Position numbers and translations under genes: made by a program. A DNA stretch of 64,000 nucleotides from Tenodera sinensis (Eukaryota > Arthropoda > Insecta > Mantodea > Mantidae). The DNA is taken from assembly GCA_030765045.1 (NCBI GenBank), contig CM060972.1:55132971-55196970 (forward strand), read 5' to 3'. The number at the start of each line of letters is the position of its first letter. Position 1 is the stretch's first letter. Shown here piece after piece: positions 25,019-36,005 of the stretch. The notes beneath the pieces are model-generated. The model did not search any database. It was not told the origin of the DNA and was given only the letters and a program-made list of their open reading frames with translations.

Positions 25019-25320
25019 TACTCTTGTTTCCTAAGAGATTGCTTATTAGATCTTTGTGACTATGCCAGGCTTACTTCTGCTTCGCTTATGGTGTCCTCAA
25101 AAAGGGTGTCACACATTAATTTTCGGATCTGAGGTCCAGCAAAAACACCTGTTTTCAGCTTATTTAAGAAAATTCTGTGATAAAACTACATATGCACTTA
25201 AGACACTCACTGTCCTTGTCTAGGGCACATACAAATTGACTCATGATGCCTAATTTTATGAAACAGAACTTGATTTTTTCGAAAACCTGATGTGATAGGA
25301 AAAAACAGACTCTGCGCAAA
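25019..25320. repeat. repeat D copy 1, right part
   Basis: Closely similar to 39765-40316: TGTTTCCTAAGA, TTCAGCTTATTTA, CACTCACTGTCCTTGTCTAG and TTGACTCATGATGCC. It lacks the hAT MITE at 25107-25114 and the RptA after GATAGGAAAAAA (25294-25305), and so serves as empty site for both. Confidence 0.9.
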
Positions 25321-25930
25321 AATCTGTTTTCATTCGAAAATATAATCTTTGGTGCAGGGCAATGTTATCTACCAAACTTTAATGTTGCTGCATTTTATGA
25401 AATTTTCTGTATTCTTTATGTGACAATTTATTAGGTTTTGCCCACAAATAAAATATGTAGCCAAAGGTCTCCTGAGTAATATATATCGCAAGTGGAGATA
25501 AAACTGGCTGCAGTATCTGCAATAGATAGCGGAAAGGATGTACAGAAAAGCGAAGCTCTCGGGAGAATCCACTCAGGCAGATACGATCGAATAACGACCG
25601 GCTAAATAGAAAATGAGGGGCTGATCACTCAGCCACGGTGCCGCACCCAAAAGTTAATGAATAGATTTGCCTGCATCCAACTTTCGTGATCGAAGGTCCT
25701 GTCTTAACTGCAGCGGGTAACAAAGTGCACGAATATGCTTTATTATATATGGGATAATTGAGAACTATGCAACACCTGATTAGCGACAATAATGTCCTTT
25801 GTTTCTGGGTTTAATGAAAGCCTCTGACAAGCTTGGCGAACTTCCACAATATCCTAGATTAATACATGCCACCATAACCTGCATCAGATTTACATATATT
25901 AAATGTAGAACAGCATTTTAATAACTAGAG
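25321..25930. other. unassigned stretch
   Basis: Nothing firm. On the minus strand near 25620-25650 a GTGGCTGAGTGATCAGC string is A-box-like, but no B box is at the right distance. Confidence 0.35.
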
Positions 25931-25939
25931 CACTAATTC

Positions 25940-26240
25940 AGGATTTGTGTATTAGCAGTTTGAGTGAGTGTATCGTCGGAAGCAGTTTTTCAGATAGAGA
26001 CAGTAGAACTGAAAGACAGTGAAGTGTGTGTAAAGATTGCGATACGACAGAACAGTTGTAAGTTACAAGATTATGATGATTTCTAGAATCTGTTAACGAT
26101 AACAAACTTATGTGTTTTGTGATTCAGTTTTAAAACTGAAATAAATGATACAAAAAGTATCATTGTCAATAGTCACATTATACTTTAAGTTTCTCCAGAT
26201 TGAAATTATCTGACACGAGATTTATTCTTTTGAACATCTT
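25940..26240 (+). repeat. repeat E copy 2
   Basis: GAGTGAGTGTATCGTCGGAA, AAAGATTGCGATACGACAG and TGTTTTGTGATTCAG match 2130-2290. This copy lacks the recognisable TATA box seen in copy 1. Confidence 0.65.
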
Positions 26241-26249
26241 TTTCACATG

Positions 26250-26334
26250 AACTCAAAATTTTGATGTCAAGATTTCACCGGAAATATATGTTTTGAGGAC
26301 CCTTGAATCCAAGAAAGTAGGTTTAGAAAAAGTT

Positions 26335-26401
<67 letters not shown>

Positions 26402-27017
26402 GCATAACTCAAAAACGAAAACTTGGTTAAAAACCAAAGTTGGTATTTAAATTTAACATGTTTCAAGGATACGACACGAATATTTCAAAAAAAAAAAATC
26501 CTCCACGCTAAACCACCGTTTGCATGGAAAAGTTTTCGAAATTTTTGATTTTTTCAAAAATGTCTCTAGCGATTTCGTCTAAAATGCCGCATGTTTAAGA
26601 TATTTTTATGGCAATTGAAATGTATATTTTGAATTTTCTGGCTATAGCCTATGTAATCGCTGTTTGTTGTTGGTGACTTTTGCTAACTGGTAAACCGTAA
26701 GAGATCAAATTTTACTATACAAAAAATGTATATCTCGTTAAAACACACAATATATGTCCAAAGTGAATTTTTTGTGGAGTGAAACATCTCGGAGTTTTGC
26801 AGTAATTAAGCTTTCTCATATGGAAGATCGTTATTCCCTTTTTTATCTCTTGGCCGTGCGAAGATAACGTAGTTTCAAAGCCTTCATATAGCGACCAAAG
26901 GAAATATGCAAGAACATAATTTATAGTATTATTTCTCTCGGCTAACTTGAAGATATAGGAATAAGAGTTTATAAGAATAGTAGAAGAGTAGAGAAAGTCA
27001 TGTGAGTGCAACATCAA
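26250..27017 (-). repeat. RptA with (GT)n of about 60 bp
   Basis: From TTTTGATGTCAAGATTTCACC to GAGAAAGTCATGTGAGTGCA, all central blocks in order. A pure (GT)n fills the microsatellite site at 26337-26397. The terminal hairpin part is missing. Confidence 0.92.
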
Positions 27018-27680
27018 ATGTTTTTATATTTGGTGTGAGGAGAATACAAAACCTTAGACTGAAGCTTAATTTTAACTACTTTTCCTGCTTTTAAACCGAA
27101 CAAGACTGTTTCTTCTGCTTCAGCTCTTGACTCCGTGATTTCATTTATTTTGGCCCAGCATCAATATTAACAACCTTGCAATGCGCAACTCATAAAGTAC
27201 AAGATTTTATTTATTTAGACTTGTGGGCACAAGTGCTTTAATGTACTCTTAGTTCAGTGGTGTTCTGAAAGCACGTTCATGTGAACTTTTAAAGAGAATC
27301 TGGGTCCAACTCCTTGCATGGTTGAAAGAATTTAATGACAGCATTAATTAATTAGCTAGCGACTTTCTATTCATTACTATACCATTAAGTGCAGATACGG
27401 GCTGAAATTTTTTTAGATTCTCTTATAACGTAATAACAGCATTTTGGAGTGAACTAAAACTTTGCCTTGCAAAAGAATTATCACACCCTTCATGCCACGG
27501 GATAAGCCATGTCAATATTCAAGTTGAAACTGAAATCCAACAACAGTATGCAATTGAAATGCAGATAAACTGTATGGTTTCGTTGACTCTTGATCAGCTG
27601 CAAAGACTGTATTTCGAATGGTAAAAAATGTTGTTTTGAGAAAACATCAACGTAAATTTTATTTAACATTGAGCTTTACT
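27018..27680. other. unassigned stretch
   Basis: No gene or known repeat recognised. Confidence 0.4.
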
Positions 27681-27689
27681 AAGCCAACA

Positions 27690-28110
27690 GCACACTTACG
27701 GAAGATGAACATAGATGGGGAGAACTGACTCAATGAGTGGCTTTGGCCACTTTTATATAAGTATATATTATCTAAGGACTAAGAAGCTGCAAGACGAAAT
27801 GTCAAAAAATGGGAATACCAATCCAAAATACTTCGTATACTCATTAAACCTTGCAGACGATCAAGTATTAGTAGTTGCACAGACCATGATGACATGGAAT
27901 ATATGGCAAGAAGATTAAAAAAGGAATACGAAATTTGCGCACCGGCAGCAAACATAAAGAAAACCAAATATTTAGTTATTGGTGAGCGGAAAGAAGCACT
28001 TAATGTAGACAATGGAGAAATAATAGAGCCAAGCGCAGAATTTATGTACATAGGGACAAAAATAGATCAACATGGAAAAAGCAATTCAGAAATTGAGAAC
28101 AGACTGGCCG
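27690..28110 (+). pseudogene. LINE reverse transcriptase relic, frameshifted
   Basis: Two overlapping frames give NLADDQVLVVAQ, an ADDQ-type catalytic block of non-LTR RTs, then DDMEYMARRLKKEYEICAP, NIKKTKYLVIGERKEAL and EFMYIGTKIDQHGKS with SNSEIENRL. The shift falls between 27879 and 27897. The order (ADDQ, MxRxLxxEYE, KTKYL, YxGxxxDxxG, EIxxR) matches the palm/thumb junction of insect LINE RTs. The upstream palm is absent and the fragment stops where repeat G begins. Confidence 0.9.
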
Positions 28111-28114
28111 ATTC

Positions 28115-28495
28115 ACTGTAACTAAAACTAACTGTACACCACGACTTAAACAACTATTATTCACTCAACTCTAACTCTCAAGTGCTAACTTAAAAAAAAC
28201 CTGACTCAGCTGTTCACTGCCTGTCCTATTTATACTGACGTAATCTCCGAGTGCTTTCCATGCGCACGTGTGCATGACTCAGCAAAGAAGTGGCCACAAG
28301 TTTCTGGTGTTATCACTGTTCGATCACATACACACAGGTGCTAGTTGTCCTGTAGCCCTGAACCTCCTTCACGCTTCGTCGTCATTATTATGGTCACGCA
28401 CACACACAACCGTTCGCCGTACCCAAGGTCACCCGCCCTCCTCTTGTCCGTAAACTGTTGAACGACCCATCCTCACAGTATCTACTAGTAAAAAG
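28115..28495 (-). repeat. repeat G, LTR-like with TATA box
   Basis: Minus strand: TATAAATA (28227-28234) with a CGTCAGTATAAATAGGACAG context, then a downstream stretch ending near the LINE relic. GC-richer upstream part at 28260-28450. A core promoter inside a non-coding insert next to a LINE fragment suggests a solo LTR. No TG...CA pair with matching target duplication was found and no second copy is present. Confidence 0.4.
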
Positions 28496-28504
28496 CAAAG
28501 ATCA

Positions 28505-29040
28505 TAAACAGATTAGATATGCTTGGACGCAACCAAGGGGGCACGGGGTTTATCCGTTTTGAGTTGCATGGAAGTTTATCGGGTAAAGATGAAAGGTATG
28601 CTAAAAGTCACAGCACTTGTTTCAACAGTCTGGAAGACATCTGAAAGGTTGGTACTGGATGCTTTCTATCGACAACTTTATTGCTCGCAAGTGTATAAAG
28701 CGCACTGGGATTGAGTTTTAGGTGAAAATGACAAGCTTTGTTTTTAATCATATTATATGAATATTCTATACACATCTATGAACCATTTTGGGCAAACGGC
28801 GATATGTTTTAAATACCTGTGCATTTCCTTTTAACGCCTACAGCATCTACTTTAAAATTTCGCTTAGGGTATCTAAAAATTCAGGTACTTGTATTTAGAT
28901 ATTCATCGGCTGGGAAAACTAAAAGTGAAAGAAGAATGTAACACAAAAAACTTGAATAAACCACTTTATTATACTATAACTTAAACTTAATCGAAGTCTT
29001 ACATCTTTTTTTTCCCTCTTGCGTAGTGAAGTGTGAAGTA
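28505..29040. other. unassigned stretch
   Basis: No gene or repeat recognised. Confidence 0.4.
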
Positions 29041-29044
29041 TCTT

Positions 29045-29350
29045 TAGTCTCTATTACATGAATTATTTTCCTACATCTTCTTCTGATTCTTGAACTGGTT
29101 TAGGTATCCCTCTCACGGGCACCTTAAAGGAAGTAATTCGATTAAGTATGATTATTCTGTTTACAGTTTATTGCTGTGAATTTAATACCAGAAGAATCCA
29201 CCTATAACAGTGAAATGATACATGTGGATGATGATAGGGTTTGTGTGAATTGCGTGAATTTTGACTTTTGAAAAGCAAAATGGAAAAAAATGAAACTTGA
29301 ATAAATTGATGCATGTCTGGTATAAATTGTTGCCAATATTGGTAACCAAT
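29045..29350 (+). repeat. repeat C copy 1
   Basis: CATGAATTATTTTCCTACAT, TTCTTGAACTGGTTTAGGTAT and ATGTGGATGATGATAGGGTTT correspond to CATGAATTATTTTGGTACAT, TTCCTGAACCAATTTGGATGT and CGTGGATGACGACGGGGTT at 56453-56610. It ends near TTGTTGCCAATATTGGTAACC. Confidence 0.6.
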
Positions 29351-29782
29351 ATAATAATGCATATATAATATCCAAATAACGCAAACACTTAACATATTCC
29401 AAACAAATGTGAGAGCTCAGGGTAGTTTTTGAAAGGTTACATTTTTTCTCCAGTTGTAAATATTTAATAAATTATCTCAGAAATAATTTAGCTAAAGCTT
29501 AGAACGTTTTCGTGGTTATTTCTGTATTTAGATATATACATTTTAAGTAAATAGCTTTAAAATTAATAAGCTAGGAAATTCAACCCCAGTGTGTCTTCAT
29601 TTGGAGCTATTGGTAAGTATTGTGGTAAACTAAAGTAAAATAGATGTATGTCTTGTTTTAGAAAAACTCTGTCAAGTAGATATTATTTGATTTCATTTAT
29701 TATTGCTTTTGTCGTATGGCATAGAAAATAATTTTGGAATTCAGAAGCAGAAGGCTGAACAGCTTCATGAAAAATGAAGTGT

Positions 29783-29835
29783 GGGTGAGCGAGGGAGTGA
29801 TTGAGTGGGTGAGTGAGGGATTGAGTGAGGTTTAT
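29783..29835 (+). repeat. degenerate GAGTGA minisatellite
   Basis: Irregular units GTGAGCGAGG, GAGTGATTGAGT, GGGTGAGTGAGG and GATTGAGTGAGG; a similar run is at 6625-6690. Confidence 0.7.
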
Positions 29836-29987
29836 TCCCTTCTGCTTCAGATACATAGGTTTCTCCATCCACACTATGTGGACTGGAGAATTTCTGTTTT
29901 CGTGTACTGCCAACTCTTCCTTTCTTCGTGTTAATAAACACGTCAAGTTGTGAAGTAATTCTAATGTGACACATTTAATTGTTGCAG

Positions 29988-30230
29988 GCCCGCAATAAGC
30001 CCGCGGATGGGGGCGGCCATGTAAATCAGAAGGGCCAAGCGGGACAAAAGACTCCGGTCGCCAGCCAGAAGAGTGGGCAGACTAAATCAGCTCAGAAACC
30101 AGCACAGAAACCTCCTACAGCTCAGAAGGGGCAAGTGAAGACCCAGCCGAAGGCGGCCTCTGTCAAGGGCGGCAAGAAAACTAAGACAAAGAAGCATCAA
30201 CAGCACGATCTCATCGTCACCATCAACCTG
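29988..30230 (+). CDS. internal coding exon of an unidentified lysine/glutamine-rich protein
   Basis: The best host exon in the window. A branch-point-like CTAAT (29961) and TTTAATTGTTGCAG precede 29988. The exon is open for 81 codons and ends at CTG followed by GTGAGT (30231-30236), a consensus donor. Both junctions are phase 0, so the exon is symmetric. The translation starts ARNKPADGGG, is rich in K, Q, P, A and T (SQKSGQTKSAQKPAQKPP, then GGKKTKTKKHQQ) and ends in a hydrophobic HDLIVTINL. GC is clearly above the surroundings. A basic, low-complexity, probably disordered linker is implied; family and function are not recognised. Neighbouring exons must lie outside the window or be too short to see. 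The listed upstream methionine is not needed for an internal exon. Confidence 0.75.
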
Positions 30231-30504
30231 GTGAGTAAAACCACACTACACATTCAAGCAATGCATCTCTGAAATTTGAAAAAAACCATAATATATGGAA
30301 CAGGATCTTTTTGAAATTTATTCCACTTATTGCTGAAATACGCGGCGTTGTCGAGGTTTAAGGGTTTATCTCTATTTAACACAAATATTACTTAATACGT
30401 TTAGTATACCATAAAGAACAAAAAATAAACAAAACAAATAAAAAATAACTTGAGGAAGACACTATGCAAATACAGTGTTAAACAATCACAAATACTTCAG
30501 GAAG

Positions 30505-30790
30505 AAAAGCGGGTAGACAAAGCCGTGTGAATGTAGTACATTACATTTCTATTTCGGTAATATAGACAACTATATGAATTGTTTGTAGAAGAGGGAGTAG
30601 AGAACCACATGTGAATGTGTTATGTACTCGTAAAACAAAATTAACTAGACAAAACCATGTGAATGTAATACGTTGCATTTCTATTTCAAGCATAAAGAGA
30701 ATTGTATGCTGAAGGGCAGGTAGATGATATGTAAATGTGCTACATAAAAGAAAACCGAATAGAGAAAACCATGGAAATGTAATACACTGC
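30505..30790 (-). repeat. array of RptA-end-like modules
   Basis: Five related segments starting near 30512, 30595, 30647, 30718 and 30759, of the form GTAGACAAAGCCGTGTGAATG, GTAGAGAACCACATGTGAAT, CTAGACAAAACCATGTGAAT and so on. Each recalls the RptA 5' end (GTAGAGAAAGTCATGTGAGT on this strand). Several are followed by TTRCATTTCTATTTC. Confidence 0.55.
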
Positions 30791-30877
30791 ATAATAAAAT
30801 GGATAGCACAAAACCTTCTCCATAAAAAATTACATACGTGCCGGATTTCGAGGAGAAGGGATTTCCGAGATCCATGT

Positions 30878-31713
30878 TTACTTTCTCTACTATCCAAACA
30901 TTCGATGTCGAGGTTTCACCGGAATATATGTTTTGACACCCCTGAATACAAAAAGAGCATTTTTAGAAAAGGGTCCGTCTGTCTATCAGTCTGTGTATGT
31001 CAGTCTGTGGACAGCATAACTCAAAAACAATAAGTCCGTTATAAAGCAAACTTGGTGTTTGAGTTTAATGTCTTTCAGTGATGCGCCATGAAGATTTTCA
31101 ACAAAATTTCCCCACCCTAAACTACCCTTTACATGGAACATTTTTCGAAAATGTTGATTTTCTTCAAAATGGCTCTAACAATTTTGATTAAAATGCCATA
31201 TGTTTGAGATATTTTTATGACAAATGAAATGTATATCTTGAATTTTCTGGCTATAGCTCCTGTAGTCGTATTTACTCTGGACGACTTTTGCATAACTGGT
31301 AAACTGTTAGAGATAGACCAAATCATACTATACAAAAAATGTAGATCTTGCTAAAATACACCATTTATGTTCCAATAAATTTTCTTGTAGGGTGAACCAT
31401 TTCGGATATATTCCTTGTTATGTGTGGGAGTTTCGGAATACTTAGAACTTTGGTGAAATGGATCATCGTTGTTCATTTTTTATATGTTAAGTGTGCAAAG
31501 AGAACGAATCTCAAAGCTTTAAAAGATTTGACTATCGCACAAAGCCTACTGTATTCCAATATTCCCCTTGCACCTACAAGGAAATAAGCAATAAGATAAT
31601 TTGTACAAATGTTTATCTCAAGTAACACGAAGAAGATATAGGAATAAGAATTTGTAAGAATGGTTAGTACAAGAGTAGAGAAAGTTATGTGAGTGCAACA
31701 CATCAGAGTTTTG
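30878..31713 (-). repeat. RptA, full-length copy
   Basis: Begins TTTACTTTCTCTACTATCC and ends GTAGAGAAAGTTATGTGAGT with CACATCAGAG. The microsatellite site is short (TGTATGTCAGTCTG). Central sequence is close to the 24147 copy. Confidence 0.95.
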
Positions 31714-33289
31714 GTGTAGTGCAGCACTTAATACTGGTGATTTCTGGTGAAAATAAATACGAAAGCAAAGTGAAGCCATAGTAGTATAGCTCGCAGAGAA
31801 CAACCGCAGTGGTTTATTTGTCTTTCCAGCAATCATTCATATTGTGTGTATTCCTCAAGCATCGTGGAAAATGTTTACAATGTATCCCTGTATCCCTGCT
31901 GAAACATCAAACAAAAATGTGGAGTGCAAATTGATGCAAGGGAGGAAAATTAATGTACCGATTCATGCCTGCAGCAGGTGTTGATCAGGTGCCAAGCGAT
32001 GCAGAGTTCACTCACAAACTCCAAGGTCATAAGTAACATCATAATTAAACATGCCGACATCTTCTGACTTGCCGGTTTATTTTTAAAAATCCTCTGAGTT
32101 TACTAATTTCTTCTTTTTGGCCTACGCATGCGGAAATATTCAGGCCAACTAAATAAAGTTAGCAAAATGCTTAATGAGAAGTCATCAGAGTTAGTTAAGC
32201 GTCGCCCTGTGCCTCATTATACAAATATTGCTAATACAGAGAGACAGGAACAGATGTGTTTTGTACCATCGTGTTCTTTCAACGACTCCCCGATGATGTT
32301 GATAGTTTAATTTCTACACTAATACCTAGGTATTTCATAAATTGTATCACACCCATTACTAGAGAATGATCATTGCTGGATTCATAGTGGAAATACGTTG
32401 CCGGGTATCAGATTATACGATAACGTCAGAGTTCAAAATGGCCGCCATTACATTAAGCTGCAGTGGACATTACACCAAAAAGAAGTACTGCCAATCTATT
32501 CATATTTATAAAAAGTCATTAAAGGAAATAAAATTACAATTTGATTATTTATCAGCATAAAAACATTATTGCCAATCTCAAATATCACAGGATTAAACTA
32601 CCATGTTTTCAAGCGATAATAATCCTTTAATATCGTTACCACACAACCCATGATGCATCTACTCAACTTTGGCAAACCTTATTCTGCAATAACACTTTTG
32701 GATAAAACACTTCTGAAGCTAAATGTACTGCTGTGTTACGATCACAAAAGCAACAATAACTGTATATAATGCTTTATAACAATTTAAGGGAAAGCCATGC
32801 ACACACGAGCAATACAATGGCGTCTACAGATTAACATGATTTGGTTACCTTCCCTACAACCGGTTGAAAAATATTGGCTTCTATAGCAATATATATGCAA
32901 TAACACCAACTATGACCGTAGCTTTAACGTGGTTATATTTTACGAAACACTTGGCAGTGCTAGTGCAACCTAACATATGGAAAATCACCAAATATAACCA
33001 GACCACGCCATACTGGGGGGAAAATGTCAGTTGGTCTTTGGGGCATTCCAATAAGTTGTTTCCTCTGTAGCGAAAGAGGTTCACTTTCTTTAGTTGCTGT
33101 GCTCTTGAATTTAAATATAGATTAATGCAATACGATGAAAAGTCAGATCAAAAATAAATTGGGAGGTTTTGGTTGCACAATAACTTGCAGATCGCTCCCC
33201 TGTTCTTTCCAGGTAAGGGGCTTGAGAGTGTAACAGTAGGAGACGTGAAATATCTATGTGAAGATGCGGCATTTCGGAAGGGTGATGGG
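31714..33289. other. unassigned stretch
   Basis: No gene. At 32425-32450 ACGTCAGAGTTCAAAATGGC followed by CGCCAT combines a CRE-like and a YY1-like motif. The 60-68 codon frames at 32128-33084 are not recognisable and overlap on both strands. Confidence 0.4.
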
Positions 33290-33309
33290 ATTTTTTTTAA
33301 TGAGAAACC

Positions 33310-33690
33310 GAATGAGATGGCTCAGGCAGTAGCGTCTGTAGCCCACATTCTGGAGGTCTCGGATTCAATTCCTGTGAGCCAACCAATCTGCTTCTTTTCT
33401 CTCTTTCTCTTATTTTCTTTTTTGTGGTTTCCCTCATTCGCCAAGGTAAATACCACTTTAGATCTAATACAATAGTAAAAATGAAGCACATGATAATGAG
33501 AGTGCTGTGCCATCTATTCGCAGACAATGAAAGCAGGTTGACTGGATGGTACACTAATGCCCTCTATCCGTCAGCGGCAGAGGTATAGTTGCCCTCCAAT
33601 GAACTCGTCACGAAGCAAGGTGGAATGTTTTAAGGATTAAGGTTAACTGCCCAGCACAAACCGATCTACCAGGTATCTTCTAACATATCC
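33310..33690 (+). mobile_element. SINE2 copy with tRNA-like head
   Basis: A box TGGCTCAGGCAGTAG (33318-33332) and B box GGATTCAATTCC (33361-33372) at a normal spacing. Then GAGCCAACCAATCTGCTTC, TTGTGGTTTCCCTCATTCGC and a body shared with 16830-17195 (AATGAAAGCAGGTTGACTGG, GGCAGAGGTATAGTTGCCCT). Confidence 0.85.
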
Positions 33691-33774
33691 TGATAGATCT
33701 GTCACGTTATGACTACGTAAAATAATTAGAGGAAAATAAGGCAAATATTACACATATATGTGGACAAGAAATTA

Positions 33775-34204
33775 AATAAATTCGGTCTTATACGCGGTAC
33801 AATAATAAAAGCCCTTAGGAGTACAACTAGAAGAGAACAATAGGACAATGCCAGTCCCTGTACTATTGTATTCAAATAAAACAAAAGCATCAAGCAGAAA
33901 ATAGAAAAAGTTGTTTCAGCAGAAAGGAGATTTTAAGATCAATAGCTAGATACTTACCAATAGATTATAAAACAAATGAAAAAATACGAGAGAAGTTGAA
34001 CATATTTAACGTTTTAGAAAGATTAAATAGAATAAGGAAAACTGGAGATGACGTGTAGAGGATGAACAAGGACAAATTGCCTATAATCGTGATCGACTAT
34101 GTCCCAATCGGTAAAAGAGGCAGAAGAAGATCGAGATGGAGGGATGATATTAGTTGACGGGGACGGAACAGATCCATGGCTCCAAACCTTGAATATTGGT
34201 GATG

Positions 34205-34206
<2 letters not shown>
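33775..34206 (+). pseudogene. LINE reverse transcriptase relic, C-terminal part
   Basis: Translation shows GTIIKALRSTTRREQ, a stop, KIEKVVSAERRFLRSIARYL, REKLNIFNVLERLNRIRKTG, a stop, then VIDYVPIGKRGRRRSRWRDD. These are the thumb and C-terminal blocks of insect LINE RTs, with stops. The 3' end runs into GGTGATGATTATA and the (TA)n at 34208-34240. Confidence 0.88.
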
Positions 34207-34207
<1 letters not shown>

Positions 34208-34241
<34 letters not shown>

Positions 34242-34242
34242 T
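34208..34242 (+). repeat. (TA)n microsatellite
   Basis: About 17 TA units at the tail of the LINE relic. Confidence 0.95.
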
Positions 34243-34394
34243 TATATATACTGTGACACCCATATTAATTACTAGCGGAAAAATAACGGCCGAATTGTCG
34301 AGTACATCAGGGCAATTTTACCCATAAACATTCCTAGTTCTTCAGAGAATGTGTGAGATACATAATACATAAAGTAAATGGTCCACAGTTTAAA

Positions 34395-34625
34395 CAATTT
34401 ATTAAAAAGTGCACTAGAGTAAGAACCCTTGAATGGCAATGGGGAGGACACGTGGCCAGGATGTCTCAAAGCATATGCCACAACGACGTGGGATCCTAGA
34501 CTTGGAAGAAGAAGCAAAGGACGTCCATGACAGAGATGGTCCCAAGCATGTAGTAAAGTGAGTGAAGTGAAGGCCACTAACCGAGGGTAGCACGAGACAG
34601 AATGAAGTGGAAACAAACTGTGTTA
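34395..34625 (+). pseudogene. second LINE RT relic, C-terminal part
   Basis: VRTLEWQWGGHVARMSQ followed, after a shift, by an RGILDLEEEAKDVHDRDGP frame and a late RMKWKQTV. It matches the RxxKWQWAGHVARM ... GxRxxGRPxxRW ... ReeWk ending of another LINE RT type. Multiple stops and shifts. Confidence 0.8.
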
Positions 34626-34844
34626 AATTTAAATTAAATTTCAACTAATCTCTAGTTTCTAAGCAAGTTTTCAAAAATGTGGAATTTAGCGAAATTTAAG
34701 AAGTAAATTGAATATTTCTATCGAATATTCTCTAGTGTGTAAGCAAATAGAATTTTGGCATACTGTTTACAAGATTCTTACACTCTTGCATGGTAATATA
34801 TTATTATTATTCCAAGACTCGGATAATCATTTTTCTACAACTGA

Positions 34845-35640
34845 AAAAAGATCACAACTCCTTTAAAAATAATGACATTTACATAATTATTCATCATTCA
34901 TGGTTTAGACACGTTGTCTGTTCCGTTGTTCACAGTAAGTCTCTCCATCTCTTCTGCGGTCTGCCCATGTGTCTTCTACCTCCTGATTTATAGTTTAGAA
35001 CTATTTTAGGAAGTCTATCATAGTCCATTCTCTCCACTTGTAACAGCCAATTATTTCTACAGTGTTTTATATCTTCATTATAGATTTCACTTGCAGCTCT
35101 TTTCTTATTACATCATTATTTATGTGGTCTAGTTTTGTAGATTTTTTAGTTCTTCTCAAGAATTTCATTTCAGATCCTTGTATCTTACATTCCATCTTTG
35201 TTACAACCCAGGCTTCACTTCCATAAAAAAACACTGGCTTTGTCATTGTTTTGTGAAATGTAATTCTTGTATCCTTTCTTGTTTTATTTCTTAAAGTTTT
35301 GTGTAATTTTCTGCATATAGCTTGAAATCTTCGTAGTTCTAGAAGTAGACCCCTTTCTTTCTGTGAACCTATTTCACATCCAAGGTACCTGAAACATGAG
35401 AGTTGTTCTAAAAGTTCATCATCTAAAATAATTTAGATCTTATTTGTTGTTTGCCCTAAAAAGCCATTGTCTTTATTTTTTGTTCTAGAAATGTTAAAAT
35501 TATACTCCTTACATATTAGGCTTAATTCGTATACAGCACGTTGTAAATCATCTTAACTCTTCCTTTATCTCTGTATGTTTTAATTTAAGACCTTTATTGC
35601 AAATCTGCTTCCATTTTAGAAAAATGTAATTAATATATAT
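34845..35640 (-). pseudogene. LINE reverse transcriptase relic, minus strand, about 0.8 kb
   Basis: Minus-strand translation reads, in order, LQRAVYELSLICKEY-like, FLGQTTNKI, a stop, LSCFRYLGCEIGSQKERG, LRRFQAICRKLHKTLRNKTR, FHKTMTKPVFFYGSEAWVVT, KIQGSEMKFLRRTKKSTKLD and HINNDVIRKELQVKSI. This is the palm-to-C-terminus of a non-LTR RT downstream of the catalytic block. Several stops and shifts. It points towards the plus-strand relic at 34395, so two unrelated insertions lie back to back. Confidence 0.92.
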
Positions 35641-35864
35641 CAAATAAAGCGGGTAATAATTCACACGCTCGTCTAGCTCCTTTATTGTTATGGCTTGTGA
35701 AGAACAAGAAGAAAAACAGAATTACATAATTATTTATTAAAATGTAACCTTTCATAGGTTAATTTGTTTGAGAAACATAAGGCCACTGCACAAAATAGTT
35801 TAAGGACAGGGTGCATTTCGGTGAAATATGCAAGTGCCCTTAAACTTTTGGTAGGTGCTGTACT

Positions 35865-36005
35865 TATCTTAAATTTTCTAGGAATATCCTATGAATACCT
35901 GTGTTTTTCGTAAGTGGTAAACCGTAAGAGATAGAAAATCTCTTACTATACAAACATGTAGACACTTAAAGAGCACAATTTAGATGAAATAGTTTTTAGA
36001 TTGGA
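35865..36005 (-). repeat. RptA central fragment
   Basis: CCTATGAATACCTGTGTTTT, GTGGTAAACCGTAAGAGATAG, TCTTACTATACAAACATGTAG and GAGCACAATTTAGATG match the central RptA region on the minus strand. Confidence 0.8.

Noticed and set aside
30505..30790. A CRISPR-like array
   Set aside because: Repeats are degenerate and irregularly spaced, and the genome is eukaryotic.
34272..34644. Minus-strand frames of 114 and 76 codons
   Set aside because: They are antisense to a recognisable LINE RT C-terminus on the plus strand.
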